A program made the translations under genes and the position numbers. From Thiobaca trueperi (GTDB taxonomy: Bacteria; Pseudomonadota; Gammaproteobacteria; Chromatiales; Chromatiaceae), in assembly GCF_004342175.1 (NCBI RefSeq), contig NZ_SMAO01000001.1, positions 62,001-126,000 of the forward strand: a stretch of 64,000 nucleotides of DNA. The letters are read 5' to 3'. Below the pieces are notes generated by a model that worked only from the letters and a program-made list of their open reading frames with translations, did no database searches and was not told where the DNA came from. Positions 56,829 through 64,000 of this stretch are shown here, piece by piece; the first letter of the stretch is position 1, and every line of letters begins with the position of its first letter.

Positions 56829-59032
56829 GTGTCCGCCTGTTGTCCCCGCCCCTGAACCGCCTGCGCGGCCTGCCAGACCGGCAGCCGGACCCTGATCAGG
56901 GCGCCCTCGCCGATGTTTTCAACCATGATCATACCGCCGTGCTCCTCAATTATCTTCTTGACGATGGCCAGACCCAGTCCGGTCCCCTTGGTCTTGGTGG
57001 TGACATAGGGCTCGAACAGGCGCTCCAGCAGATGCGCCTCGAAGCCGGGCCCGTTATCGGCGACCTCAAGCTGGACGAAGGCGGCGTCTGCGGATTCGAT
57101 CCGCTCCGTGGTCACGACGATGCGTGCGGAGGCGCGGCCTTCCAATGCCTCCTGGGCGTTTTTGATGAGATTGTGCAGCACCTGACGCAGTCGCAACGGA
57201 TCGCCCTGGACCTGAATCCCGTCCGCCCGTAACGCAATTTCCAGGGCGGGCGTGCCGGCGCTGCGATAAAGATCCAGTACCTCCCGGGCCAGTTGGTCGA
57301 AGACCAGCGGCTGGGGTTTGCTTTTGGGGCTGCGGGCATAGTCCGAGAAGTCGTTGACCATCAACTTCATGGCCTCGACCTGCGCGATGATGGTGCGCGT
57401 CGAGCGGTCGATGATTTTGGCATCGGCCTCGTCGGCCTTGGGCAGCAGCTTATGGCGCAGCCGCTCGGCGGATAGCTGGATCGGTGTGAGCGGATTCTTG
57501 ATCTCGTGCGCCAGGCGGCGCGCCACCTCGCCCCAGGCGGCATTGCGCTGGGCGGTGATGAGCGAGGTGATGTCGTCGAAGACCACGACATGGCCCCGCT
57601 GGTCTGAGTCCGGCAGGGGCAGCGGACTGCCGCGACACAGGAGTGTCTGATTGCCCTCACCGCGTTGCAGGGTCACCTCGGCGCGCCACACCTGACCGGC
57701 GGCGAGATGGCGACGGACGGTCTCGACCCAGGGTACGAGACAGGGCTGATCCTGTTCGATGCGTTCGAGCGTCGGTCCCGCTTCGTTCGCGAAATTCAAA
57801 TCCAGGATGGTACGCGCGGCCGGATTCGCGGTGCGCAGGCGCTGGCTGTCGTCGAAGGCGACCACGCCTGACGAGAGCCGTCCGAGCACGGTCTCCAGAT
57901 AATTGCGCTGTGTCTCGACCGCCTGCTGGCTGCGCTGGGCCGCGTCGCGGGCGCGGGCGATGCGGCGCGACATGGCGTTGAAGGAGGACACCAGAAAGGT
58001 GAGTTCGTCGTCATGTCGGGGCAGGGGAATTTCCTGCTCATAATCGCCCTCGGCGATGGCGCGGGTGCCACGGGCGATGTCGGCGACCGGCGCCACCAGT
58101 CGCCGCGCGGTATGGAAGGCGGCGATCAGCGCGGCCATGAGTCCGAACAGCAGCACCAGCGACAGGGTCAGCGAAAAGCTGAACTTGAGCGACTGGCGCA
58201 GATAGGCCAGCTCGGTATAGCGGTCATAGGCGCCTTCCAGCCGTGCGGAGAGTGCACTGATGCGCGCTGAGGTCGGGAAGATCGCCTGCATCTGCATCGG
58301 ACGGCCACGCGGATCCTGCACCAGTGCGCGCACCATCAGCTCCTCGCCGGGGCCGGTCTCCAGTCCCACATAATTGGCACCGCCACGCACACCCTGCTGG
58401 ATCTCGCGGTCGGCATGATTGGGCACCAGTTGGGTGGGATCCTCATTGGCGGTGCCGAGCACCTGGCCGCCGGAGGTATAGACGGTCAGTTCAATGGCGC
58501 CGGCCTGACGGCGGAGACTGTTCAGGGTCAGGGCGACGGCGGTGCCTGACTGGTCATCGATGCCGGCCAGCAGTTGTTCGGTATATTTGCCGAGCACCCG
58601 CTGATTGAGATCCAGCGAGGCCTGATTGAGCACCAGCGCATCCTGCATGGCCTGTCCGATCTTGACATCGAACCAGCTATCGATCCCGCGCAGCAGAAAA
58701 CCGAGCGAAAAATAATAGACCACGCCCACCGGCAGCAGCGAGATGACGGCGAAGAGCGCCACGATGCGTGCGGTCAGTCGCGAGCCGGCGGCCTGACGAC
58801 GATAACGCCGCACCAGCTTGACCACGTTCACGATCACCAGCGCCACCAGCACCAGCAGCCCGGCGAGCACCAGCGACAGCAGCGGCACGAAGGCGCGACT
58901 CAGCGATTCGGAGTTCTGCACCGCATCGCGCATCAGCACCAGCACCACGAAGAGTCCGGCGATCAGCGCCGCGACCGGCAGGGTGCCCAGTCCGCGCAGC
59001 CGGCTCAAGGCGTTAATGGCCACTTGCTCCAC
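56825..59032 (-). CDS. ntrY: Sensor histidine kinase NtrY
   Basis: A 735-residue membrane kinase. Two to three N-terminal helices, a periplasmic segment (about 120-275), a further helix, HAMP (TARRLVAPVADIARGTRAIAEGDYEQEIP), PAS, the H-box RRLAHEIKNPLTPIQLSAERLR, and ATPase N/G boxes (LHNLIKNAQEAL, ADNGPGFE, GTGLGLAIVKKIIEEHGG). It phosphorylates NtrX in response to redox/nitrogen-related cues in relatives. It overlaps the DUF4390 gene by 28 bases. Confidence 0.95.
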   Translation of the reverse strand: MEQVAINALSRLRGLGTLPVAALIAGLFVVLVLMRDAVQNSESLSRAFVPLLSLVLAGLLVLVALVIVNVVKLVRRYRRQAAGSRLTARIVALFAVISLLPVGVVYYFSLGFLLRGIDSWFDVKIGQAMQDALVLNQASLDLNQRVLGKYTEQLLAGIDDQSGTAVALTLNSLRRQAGAIELTVYTSGGQVLGTANEDPTQLVPNHADREIQQGVRGGANYVGLETGPGEELMVRALVQDPRGRPMQMQAIFPTSARISALSARLEGAYDRYTELAYLRQSLKFSFSLTLSLVLLFGLMAALIAAFHTARRLVAPVADIARGTRAIAEGDYEQEIPLPRHDDELTFLVSSFNAMSRRIARARDAAQRSQQAVETQRNYLETVLGRLSSGVVAFDDSQRLRTANPAARTILDLNFANEAGPTLERIEQDQPCLVPWVETVRRHLAAGQVWRAEVTLQRGEGNQTLLCRGSPLPLPDSDQRGHVVVFDDITSLITAQRNAAWGEVARRLAHEIKNPLTPIQLSAERLRHKLLPKADEADAKIIDRSTRTIIAQVEAMKLMVNDFSDYARSPKSKPQPLVFDQLAREVLDLYRSAGTPALEIALRADGIQVQGDPLRLRQVLHNLIKNAQEALEGRASARIVVTTERIESADAAFVQLEVADNGPGFEAHLLERLFEPYVTTKTKGTGLGLAIVKKIIEEHGGMIMVENIGEGALIRVRLPVWQAAQAVQGRGQQADT

Positions 59033-59577
59033 TTGCTGGAGAGCTTCCAGGCGCGCGTCAGATAGGCCTGCGGCCGCAGTGGCAGCGGCAGTTCCTCAAT
59101 ATCCAGTGCGACCTGGATCTGGACCTCGTACTCCTGTTCCGGCTCCAGTTCATCCTGGTTCAGAAGCGGCTGATCGGTGAAGGCGCCAAGCGCGCGGATC
59201 GCCGCCTCGCGGGTCTCGAAACCGCGCCCGTGATCGCCGGGGATCCGGTAGACCTCATAACGGGCCGACAGTGGCTTGTAACGGATGGCATGACGTAATT
59301 GCAGATCAAGCAGGCTGTCCTCCCACAGCCAGGCGTTGACCCGTCTGACCTGGATATGCGTCACGATGGTCAGTGGCACACCATTGTCCAGCGCCTCCAG
59401 CGCCTCATCGCTGAATCGGTAATCGATGCTGGCGTTCAGGTAATAGACGCCACCGTCAAGACGGGTCTGGATCTGCTCGACCCGGAACGGATCTTTCGCC
59501 ATGGCGGATGAGATCAGAACCAGCAGCAGACCCAGAGCCAGGGACAGCCGCAGACCTGTTGCACGTCCGGGCGTCAT
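59005..59577 (-). CDS. DUF4390 domain protein
   Basis: A 190-residue secreted protein with signal peptide (LRLSLALGLLLVLISSAMA) and the DUF4390 body (YYLNASIDYRFSDEALEALDNGVPLTIVTHIQ, RHAIRYKPLSARYEVYRI). Function unknown, but the gene is conserved between rsmB and ntrY in many gammaproteobacteria. The ATG overlaps the rsmB stop (ATGA). The open frame upstream of it is a shadow of rsmB. Confidence 0.9.
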   Translation of the reverse strand: MTPGRATGLRLSLALGLLLVLISSAMAKDPFRVEQIQTRLDGGVYYLNASIDYRFSDEALEALDNGVPLTIVTHIQVRRVNAWLWEDSLLDLQLRHAIRYKPLSARYEVYRIPGDHGRGFETREAAIRALGAFTDQPLLNQDELEPEQEYEVQIQVALDIEELPLPLRPQAYLTRAWKLSSKWSKWPLTP

Positions 59578-60950
59578 GCGCTGAGTTTCTCGATCAGGGC
59601 ATAAAAGAAGCCGTCCGTGCCGCCCGGCGTCGGCAGCAACTGACGTCCATGCGGCATGGCCTGATCCGGATCGGTCAGCAGCGGCAGCTCGCGGGCCTGG
59701 GGCTGGCGGGCGAGAAAGGCCGCGATCTGGTGGTGATTCTCGTCGGTCAGCAGTGAGCAGGTCGCATAGAGCAGACGACCGCCGGGCGCGAGCAGGGGCC
59801 AGATGGCGTCCAGCATGCGCGCCTGCACGGCGGCAAGGGTCGGGATGTCGTCGGCGCGCTTGAGCCACTTGATGTCAGGATGACGGCGGATGACGCCGGT
59901 AGCCGAGCAGGGGACATCCAGCAGAATGCGGTCGAAGGGTCGCGCGGTCCAGTCGCCTGTCGGCGCTGAGGCGTCGCCGGCCACGACCTGAGCCGAGAGA
60001 CCGAGCCGGGTCAGGGTCGCGTGCACGCTTTTCAGACGGGTTGCGTCGCTGTCGAGCGCGAGCAGATCCAGCGCGTTGCCGGCCCGCTCCAGGATGGCGG
60101 CGGTCTTGCCGCCGGGCGCCGCGCAGGCGTCGAGCACCCGCTGTCCGGGTTGGGCGTCGAGCAGTTGCGCGGCAAGCTGGGCGCCGCCGTCCTGAACCGA
60201 CACCAGACCCTCAGCGAAGCCCGGCAGGTCACGGGTCGGACAGGGCTGATCGAGCATCAGGCCCATCTCGCAGCCGTCGATGGGCTGGACGCCAAGTCCC
60301 GCCGCCGCCAGTCGTTGTGCGTAATCATCCCGGTCGAGACGGGTGCGATTGACCCGCAGCGACATCGGCGGACGGGCGTTGCTGGCCTCAACGATTCGCT
60401 CCCAGTCGTCCGGCCAGTCGGCGCGCAGACGGGTCAGCAGCCAGTCGGGGAAGAGCCAGCGCATCGCCGGATCCTGATCGACCTCGGCCAGCAGCGACTC
60501 GCGTTCGCGCAGAAAGCGTCGCAGCAGGGCATTGACCAGCGCGGCCTTGTCGGGCTTGCCGAGCAGACGGCTGGCCTCGACGGTGGCGGCAACGGCGGCG
60601 TGTGCCGGGGTGTTCATGGCCAGGAGCTGATAGAGCCCGAGCAGGATCAGTGCATCCAGATCGCGGTCGTTTTTTTTCAGCGGGCGCTTGAGCAGACGGG
60701 CGGCAAGCGCCTCCAGTCGGGGCAGCATCCGCAGCACGCCGTAGCACAGCTCCTGGATCAGCGCCTGATCGGCGGAACCGGACGACGACTGCGGCGTTTG
60801 CAGAACCCGCGTCAGCGACTGGCCGCGATCACGCACCCGATGCAGCGCCAGCGCCGCAGCGGCGCGCGCCTCGGCGCCGGCTGGATGACGGAATGCGGTT
60901 TGGGATGTGCTGAGATCAGCCAAACCGCGCGCCGTCCAGGTGTCGTGCAT
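59574..60950 (-). CDS. rsmB: 16S rRNA (cytosine967-C5)-methyltransferase
   Basis: A 458-residue RNA methyltransferase (RsmB/Fmu). The N-terminal NusB-like helical domain ([29 protein letters not shown]) is followed by the SAM domain: [22 protein letters not shown], and the catalytic [18 protein letters not shown] with its nucleophilic Cys. The start overlaps fmt by 35 bases. Confidence 0.95.
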   Translation of the reverse strand: MHDTWTARGLADLSTSQTAFRHPAGAEARAAAALALHRVRDRGQSLTRVLQTPQSSSGSADQALIQELCYGVLRMLPRLEALAARLLKRPLKKNDRDLDALILLGLYQLLAMNTPAHAAVAATVEASRLLGKPDKAALVNALLRRFLRERESLLAEVDQDPAMRWLFPDWLLTRLRADWPDDWERIVEASNARPPMSLRVNRTRLDRDDYAQRLAAAGLGVQPIDGCEMGLMLDQPCPTRDLPGFAEGLVSVQDGGAQLAAQLLDAQPGQRVLDACAAPGGKTAAILERAGNALDLLALDSDATRLKSVHATLTRLGLSAQVVAGDASAPTGDWTARPFDRILLDVPCSATGVIRRHPDIKWLKRADDIPTLAAVQARMLDAIWPLLAPGGRLLYATCSLLTDENHHQIAAFLARQPQARELPLLTDPDQAMPHGRQLLPTPGGTDGFFYALIEKLSA

Positions 60951-61854
60951 TGAGATAATCGGCGGCGCTCATGGGCTTTTTTCCGGCGGGCTGAAGATGG
61001 GTGAGACGCAGGACGCCCTGTCCGGTGGCGACGGCGATGCCGCTTTTGTCGGTGGCGACGACTGTGCCGGGCGGCGACTGAGTCGCGACCGGATCAGCCA
61101 GTGCGTCCCAGATGCGCAGACTGGCGCCATCGAGATTGGTCTGGGCGACCGGCCAGGGATTGAAGGCGCGCACCTGACGCTCGATGGCCTCGGCGGGCTG
61201 AGTCCAGTCGATCCGCGCCTCGTCCTTGCTCAGTTTGTGGGCGTAGGTCGCCTGGGTGTCGTCCTGGGGCTCGGGAAGCCTGGAGCCATCGGCGATGCCC
61301 GGCAGGGCATCGATCAATGCCTGAGCGCCGAGGGTCGCCAGCCGGTCATGCAGACTGCCGCCGGTCTCGTGCGGATCGAGCGGCGTCTCCACCCGATGGT
61401 AGACCGGTCCCGTGTCCAGCCCGGCCTCCATGCCCATGATGCAAACGCCACTTGCGGCATCCCCGGCCAGCACCGCGCGCTGGACCGGCGCCGCGCCGCG
61501 CCAGCGTGGGAGCAGCGAGGCATGGACATTGACACAGCCCAGACGGGGCGCCTCCAGGACCGAGGCCGGCAGTAGCAGACCATAGGCCACCACCACCATC
61601 AGATCGGCGTCGAGTGCGCGCAGTTGGGCGACCGCATCGGGATCTTTTTTCAGGCTCTCGGGCTGGAAGACCGGAATGCCGCTGGTCTGTGCCAGGAGCT
61701 TGACCGGGCTCATCTGGAGCTTCTGTCCGCGCCCGGCGGGGCGATCCGGCTGGGTGTAGACCGCAACCGGCTTCAGACCGGCATTGATGAGCGCGGCAAG
61801 ACTCGGGACCGCGAACTCGGGCGTTCCGGCGAAAATGATTTTGAGCGAGGTCAT
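60916..61854 (-). CDS. fmt: Methionyl-tRNA formyltransferase
   Basis: A 312-residue enzyme that formylates initiator Met-tRNA, whose tRNA gene lies at 2963. Motifs: [61 protein letters not shown] (catalytic His and folate loop), and the C-terminal RNA-binding domain ([14 protein letters not shown]). def lies just upstream, separated by a repeat rather than directly coupled. Confidence 0.96.
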   Translation of the reverse strand: MTSLKIIFAGTPEFAVPSLAALINAGLKPVAVYTQPDRPAGRGQKLQMSPVKLLAQTSGIPVFQPESLKKDPDAVAQLRALDADLMVVVAYGLLLPASVLEAPRLGCVNVHASLLPRWRGAAPVQRAVLAGDAASGVCIMGMEAGLDTGPVYHRVETPLDPHETGGSLHDRLATLGAQALIDALPGIADGSRLPEPQDDTQATYAHKLSKDEARIDWTQPAEAIERQVRAFNPWPVAQTNLDGASLRIWDALADPVATQSPPGTVVATDKSGIAVATGQGVLRLTHLQPAGKKPMSAADYLNARHLDGARFG

Positions 61855-61871
61855 AACTTGAGCAATTATTT

Positions 61872-61965
61872 AGACAGGATTAACAGGATTTTCCAGGATG
61901 GACAGGATTTTCAATTCATTGTTTTTGATCCTGTTAATCTTGATTCATCCTGTTAATCCTGTCCA
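61872..61965. repeat. Inverted AGGATT-type repeat between def and fmt
   Basis: GACAGGATTAACAGGAT (61873-61889) and ATCCTGTTAATCCTGTC (61947-61963) are a perfect 17-bp inverted pair with more partial units inside. The transcript would form a long hairpin between def and fmt, where those genes are usually contiguous. Confidence 0.75.
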
Positions 61966-61967
61966 AT

Positions 61968-62501
61968 TTAGAGAACGCCCCGCTTGGGCGGGTTGCCGGA
62001 TGCGGCCTGACGCTGGTCTTTCAGCAGTTTGTGCTTGATGCGCTGGCGTTTGAGCATCGAGATGTGATCGACGAAGAGCTTGCCGTCCAGATGATCGATC
62101 TCATGCTGAATGCAGACGGCGAGCAAGCCATCGGCGTCGAGCGTGAAGGGGTTGCCGTCGCGGTCGAGCGCCTCGATTCTGATCCACTCGGCGCGGGTGA
62201 CCGTCTCGAAGAAACCGGGGACCGACAGACAGCCCTCGTCCATCTGCTCGCGGCCTTCGGCTGACAGGATGTTCGGATTGATCAGGCACAGCGGCGTGTC
62301 CTTGTGCTCCGAGGTGTCGATCACCACCACCCGCCGCGAGATATTGACCTGGGGTGCTGCCAGACCGATGCCGGGTGCGGCATACATGGTTTCGAGCATG
62401 TCATCGACCAGACGGCGGATGTCTGCGTCAACCTGTGTGACGGGCAGCGCCTTGTTGCGCAGTCGGGGATCGGGGAAGGTGAGGATATCGAGCTTTGGCA
62501 T
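61968..62501 (-). CDS. def: Peptide deformylase
   Basis: A 177-residue metalloenzyme removing the N-terminal formyl group. Three motifs are intact: [16 protein letters not shown] (metal Cys) and QHEIDHLDG (metal His pair). The start [15 protein letters not shown] is normal; 19 upstream codons are rejected. The C-terminal tail (KQRQ-rich) is slightly long. Divergent from the LysM gene. Confidence 0.96.
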   Translation of the reverse strand: MPKLDILTFPDPRLRNKALPVTQVDADIRRLVDDMLETMYAAPGIGLAAPQVNISRRVVVIDTSEHKDTPLCLINPNILSAEGREQMDEGCLSVPGFFETVTRAEWIRIEALDRDGNPFTLDADGLLAVCIQHEIDHLDGKLFVDHISMLKRQRIKHKLLKDQRQAASGNPPKRGVL

Positions 62502-62615
62502 CGTTCTTTGCGGTAAACGGGTGGATGGAATCGATTCGCGTGCGCTACTATCGCGCAAATACTACACCCCTTGACAGGGTCGGGTGAATCCCGCTTCGAC
62601 CATCCAGGAGGAACC

Positions 62616-63830
62616 ATGCGCGCCATCATAAACCCTTTCGCCGCCGTCTCTCTCCTCGCCGGTCTCTTGCTGTTGCCGATGTCTCCGGTGCAGGCCGTCG
62701 AACTCGCACCCGATGCCCCGCAGACCTATGTGGTGCGCGCGGGGGATACGCTCTGGGACATCGCGGGGCGTTATCTGCGCGAACCCTGGCACTGGGCCGA
62801 GATCTGGCAGGCCAATCCGGGGATCGATAATCCGAATCTCATCTATCCGGGCGACGTGCTGGAATTGACGATGGTCGATGGTCAGCCGCGCGTGCGGGTG
62901 GCGCGTGGCGGTGAGACCACGACCGGATCCCGTGACGGCATGCGCGTGGTGCGGCTCAGTCCGCAGGTGCGCGTTTCGTCGCTCAAAGCGGCCGTGCCGA
63001 CCATTTCCATCTCGTCCATCGCGCCCTTTCTGACCCAGCCTTACATCGCCGATTCGGATCAGATCAGGCGTGCCGCCTATGTGGTCGGCTTTCCGGACGA
63101 GCATATCGTCGCCGGTCTGCACGATTCGATCTATGTCCGGCGCATCGACTCGAACATTGACACCCATTTCCAGGCGCTGCGTCCGGGCGACGCGCTCCGC
63201 GATCCTGACACCAATGAAATCCTGGGATACGAAGCGGTCTTTATCGCCAATCTCACGCTGGAACGCACCGGCGATCCAGCCAAGCTCCAGGTGACGCGCT
63301 CGGAACGCGAGGTCTCCATCGGCGACCGTGTGATTCCCGCCGCGCTCGAACAGTCGCTGGAGAACTTTTTCCCCCGGCCCGCGCCGCCCGGCACCAAAGG
63401 CCGGATCCTGTCGGTGCTCAACGGGGTGTCGCAGATCGGCCAGTTCGATGTCGTGACCATCAATCGTGGCACCCGTGATCGCATTGAGGTCGGCCATGTT
63501 TTCGAGGCATTCATTGGCGGCACCAGGGAACGCGATCAGGTGCGCGGCGGAAGCTTCGTCACCAACTGGCGTGACGAAAGTCCGTTTTCGACCGACTTCT
63601 GGTTCGGACGCGATCAGGTGCGCCAGGGCTGGCGCATGAACGAGCCCGACGCCGCGCCCCTGCCGCCGCATGTCGAATTCCGACGCGAAAACAGCCAGTA
63701 TTTCAAGCCATTCGAGCGCGCTGGCATTCTCATGGTCTTTCGTACCTTCGAGCGGGTGAGCTTTGCCCTGGTGATGAATACGTATCGCGCCATCAACGTG
63801 GGCGACTGGGTCGCTCCGCCGCGTTCCTGA
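62616..63830 (+). CDS. Secreted LysM peptidoglycan-binding protein
   Basis: A 404-residue exported protein with signal peptide (INPFAAVSLLAGLLLLPMSPVQA), one LysM domain (YVVRAGDTLWDIAGRYLREPWHWAEIWQANPGIDNPNLIYPGDVLEL, roughly residues 31-78, shown here in part) and a long beta-rich C-terminal region. This gene is conserved between def and dprA in gammaproteobacteria and is often annotated as a LysM domain or tail-fibre-like protein. AGGAGG before the ATG fixes the start. Probably attached to the cell wall; no enzyme motif. Confidence 0.9.
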   Translation: MRAIINPFAAVSLLAGLLLLPMSPVQAVELAPDAPQTYVVRAGDTLWDIAGRYLREPWHWAEIWQANPGIDNPNLIYPGDVLELTMVDGQPRVRVARGGETTTGSRDGMRVVRLSPQVRVSSLKAAVPTISISSIAPFLTQPYIADSDQIRRAAYVVGFPDEHIVAGLHDSIYVRRIDSNIDTHFQALRPGDALRDPDTNEILGYEAVFIANLTLERTGDPAKLQVTRSEREVSIGDRVIPAALEQSLENFFPRPAPPGTKGRILSVLNGVSQIGQFDVVTINRGTRDRIEVGHVFEAFIGGTRERDQVRGGSFVTNWRDESPFSTDFWFGRDQVRQGWRMNEPDAAPLPPHVEFRRENSQYFKPFERAGILMVFRTFERVSFALVMNTYRAINVGDWVAPPRS

Positions 63831-63837
63831 GCGCGTC

Positions 63838-64000
63838 TTGCGCCAGGCTGACTCCGAGCCGGTCGACGCCTGGCTCGCACTCGTCAATGCGCCAGGCGTC
63901 GGCCCGCGCACCGTCTCCAAACTGCTTGCCCATTTCGGCAGCCCGACGGCGGTTCTCCAGGCATCCGCCGAACGCCTGACCGCCGCCGGGCTCAAAGCGC
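63838..64000 (+). CDS. dprA: DNA-processing protein DprA, 5' end only
   Basis: The last 163 bases encode LRQADSEPVDAWLALVNAPG, then VGPRTVSKLLAHFGSPTAVLQ, the N-terminal helix-hairpin-helix/SAM-like part of DprA (Smf), the RecA loader in natural transformation. No ATG is in frame; TTG at 63838, seven bases after the LysM stop, is the only likely start. The gene runs off the window. Confidence 0.85.
   Translation, partial: MRQADSEPVDAWLALVNAPGVGPRTVSKLLAHFGSPTAVLQASAERLTAAGLKA

Noticed and set aside
62562-63995. 477-codon open frame antisense to the LysM gene
   Set aside because: His/Arg/Asp-rich shadow frame; the plus strand has signal peptide, LysM motif and AGGAGG.

Overview
The window is a contiguous, high-GC, gene-dense stretch of gammaproteobacterial chromosome. 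The mix of dnaJ-dapB, a Trk-NtrYX-RsmB-Fmt-Def block, an acetate permease, a large pyruvate:ferredoxin oxidoreductase with its dihydroorotate-dehydrogenase-like neighbour, and a PedF-type cytochrome suggests a purple sulfur bacterium of the Chromatiaceae (Thiocystis / Allochromatium / Thiocapsa type). That placement is inference from gene content, not a search.

Layout. 0-3 kb: dnaJ, dapB, an M48 lipoprotein protease, then initiator tRNA-fMet with a clear promoter and terminator, followed by a decayed hsdR (type I restriction) tail. 3.4-10.5 kb: porin, DUF779 protein, TonB receptor, cytochrome c550 (pedF) and an AcoR-type sigma54 activator, with divergent sigma54 promoters between the last two. 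This looks like an accessory alcohol-oxidation locus whose dehydrogenase is not in the window. 10.5-18.2 kb (minus): a tightly overlapping Gld-type ABC transporter operon (ATPase, permease-GldG fusion, DUF4340) ending in rapA. 18.4-20.7 kb: tRNA-Leu(UAG), actP and the DUF485 gene. 21-27.3 kb: DHOD-like protein, nifJ, nucleoside transporter. 27.4-32.1 kb: a lower-GC islet with a split SIR2-domain protein and a BrnT/BrnA toxin-antitoxin pair. 32.1-35.5 kb: rimI, amrS, hemC, hemD.

35.7-48 kb is the most unusual part. It runs from a TerD-domain membrane protein through three secreted helical proteins, a four-helix MotA/TolQ/ExbB-like subunit, two different ExbD-like single-helix proteins and a membrane-anchored helical-repeat protein, then MprF and AcvB/VirJ. 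I read this as a candidate proton-driven envelope apparatus beside a lysyl-phosphatidylglycerol lipid module. I do not recognise it as a described system.

48-64 kb: a Fur-box-controlled pair of small genes with a divergent Cys/Lys-rich 27-residue ORF, an HDOD protein, mobB, a chemoreceptor, trkH-trkA, ntrX-ntrY, a DUF4390 gene, rsmB, fmt, def, a LysM protein and the start of dprA.

Non-coding structure: a MITE-like element with CTAGTGCAGCA ends and a GTTGTC-arm hairpin (two full copies, one core copy), a dispersed AGGATT-type repeat at several loci, and REP-like palindromes after hemD. No rRNA, CRISPR array or intact insertion sequence was seen.
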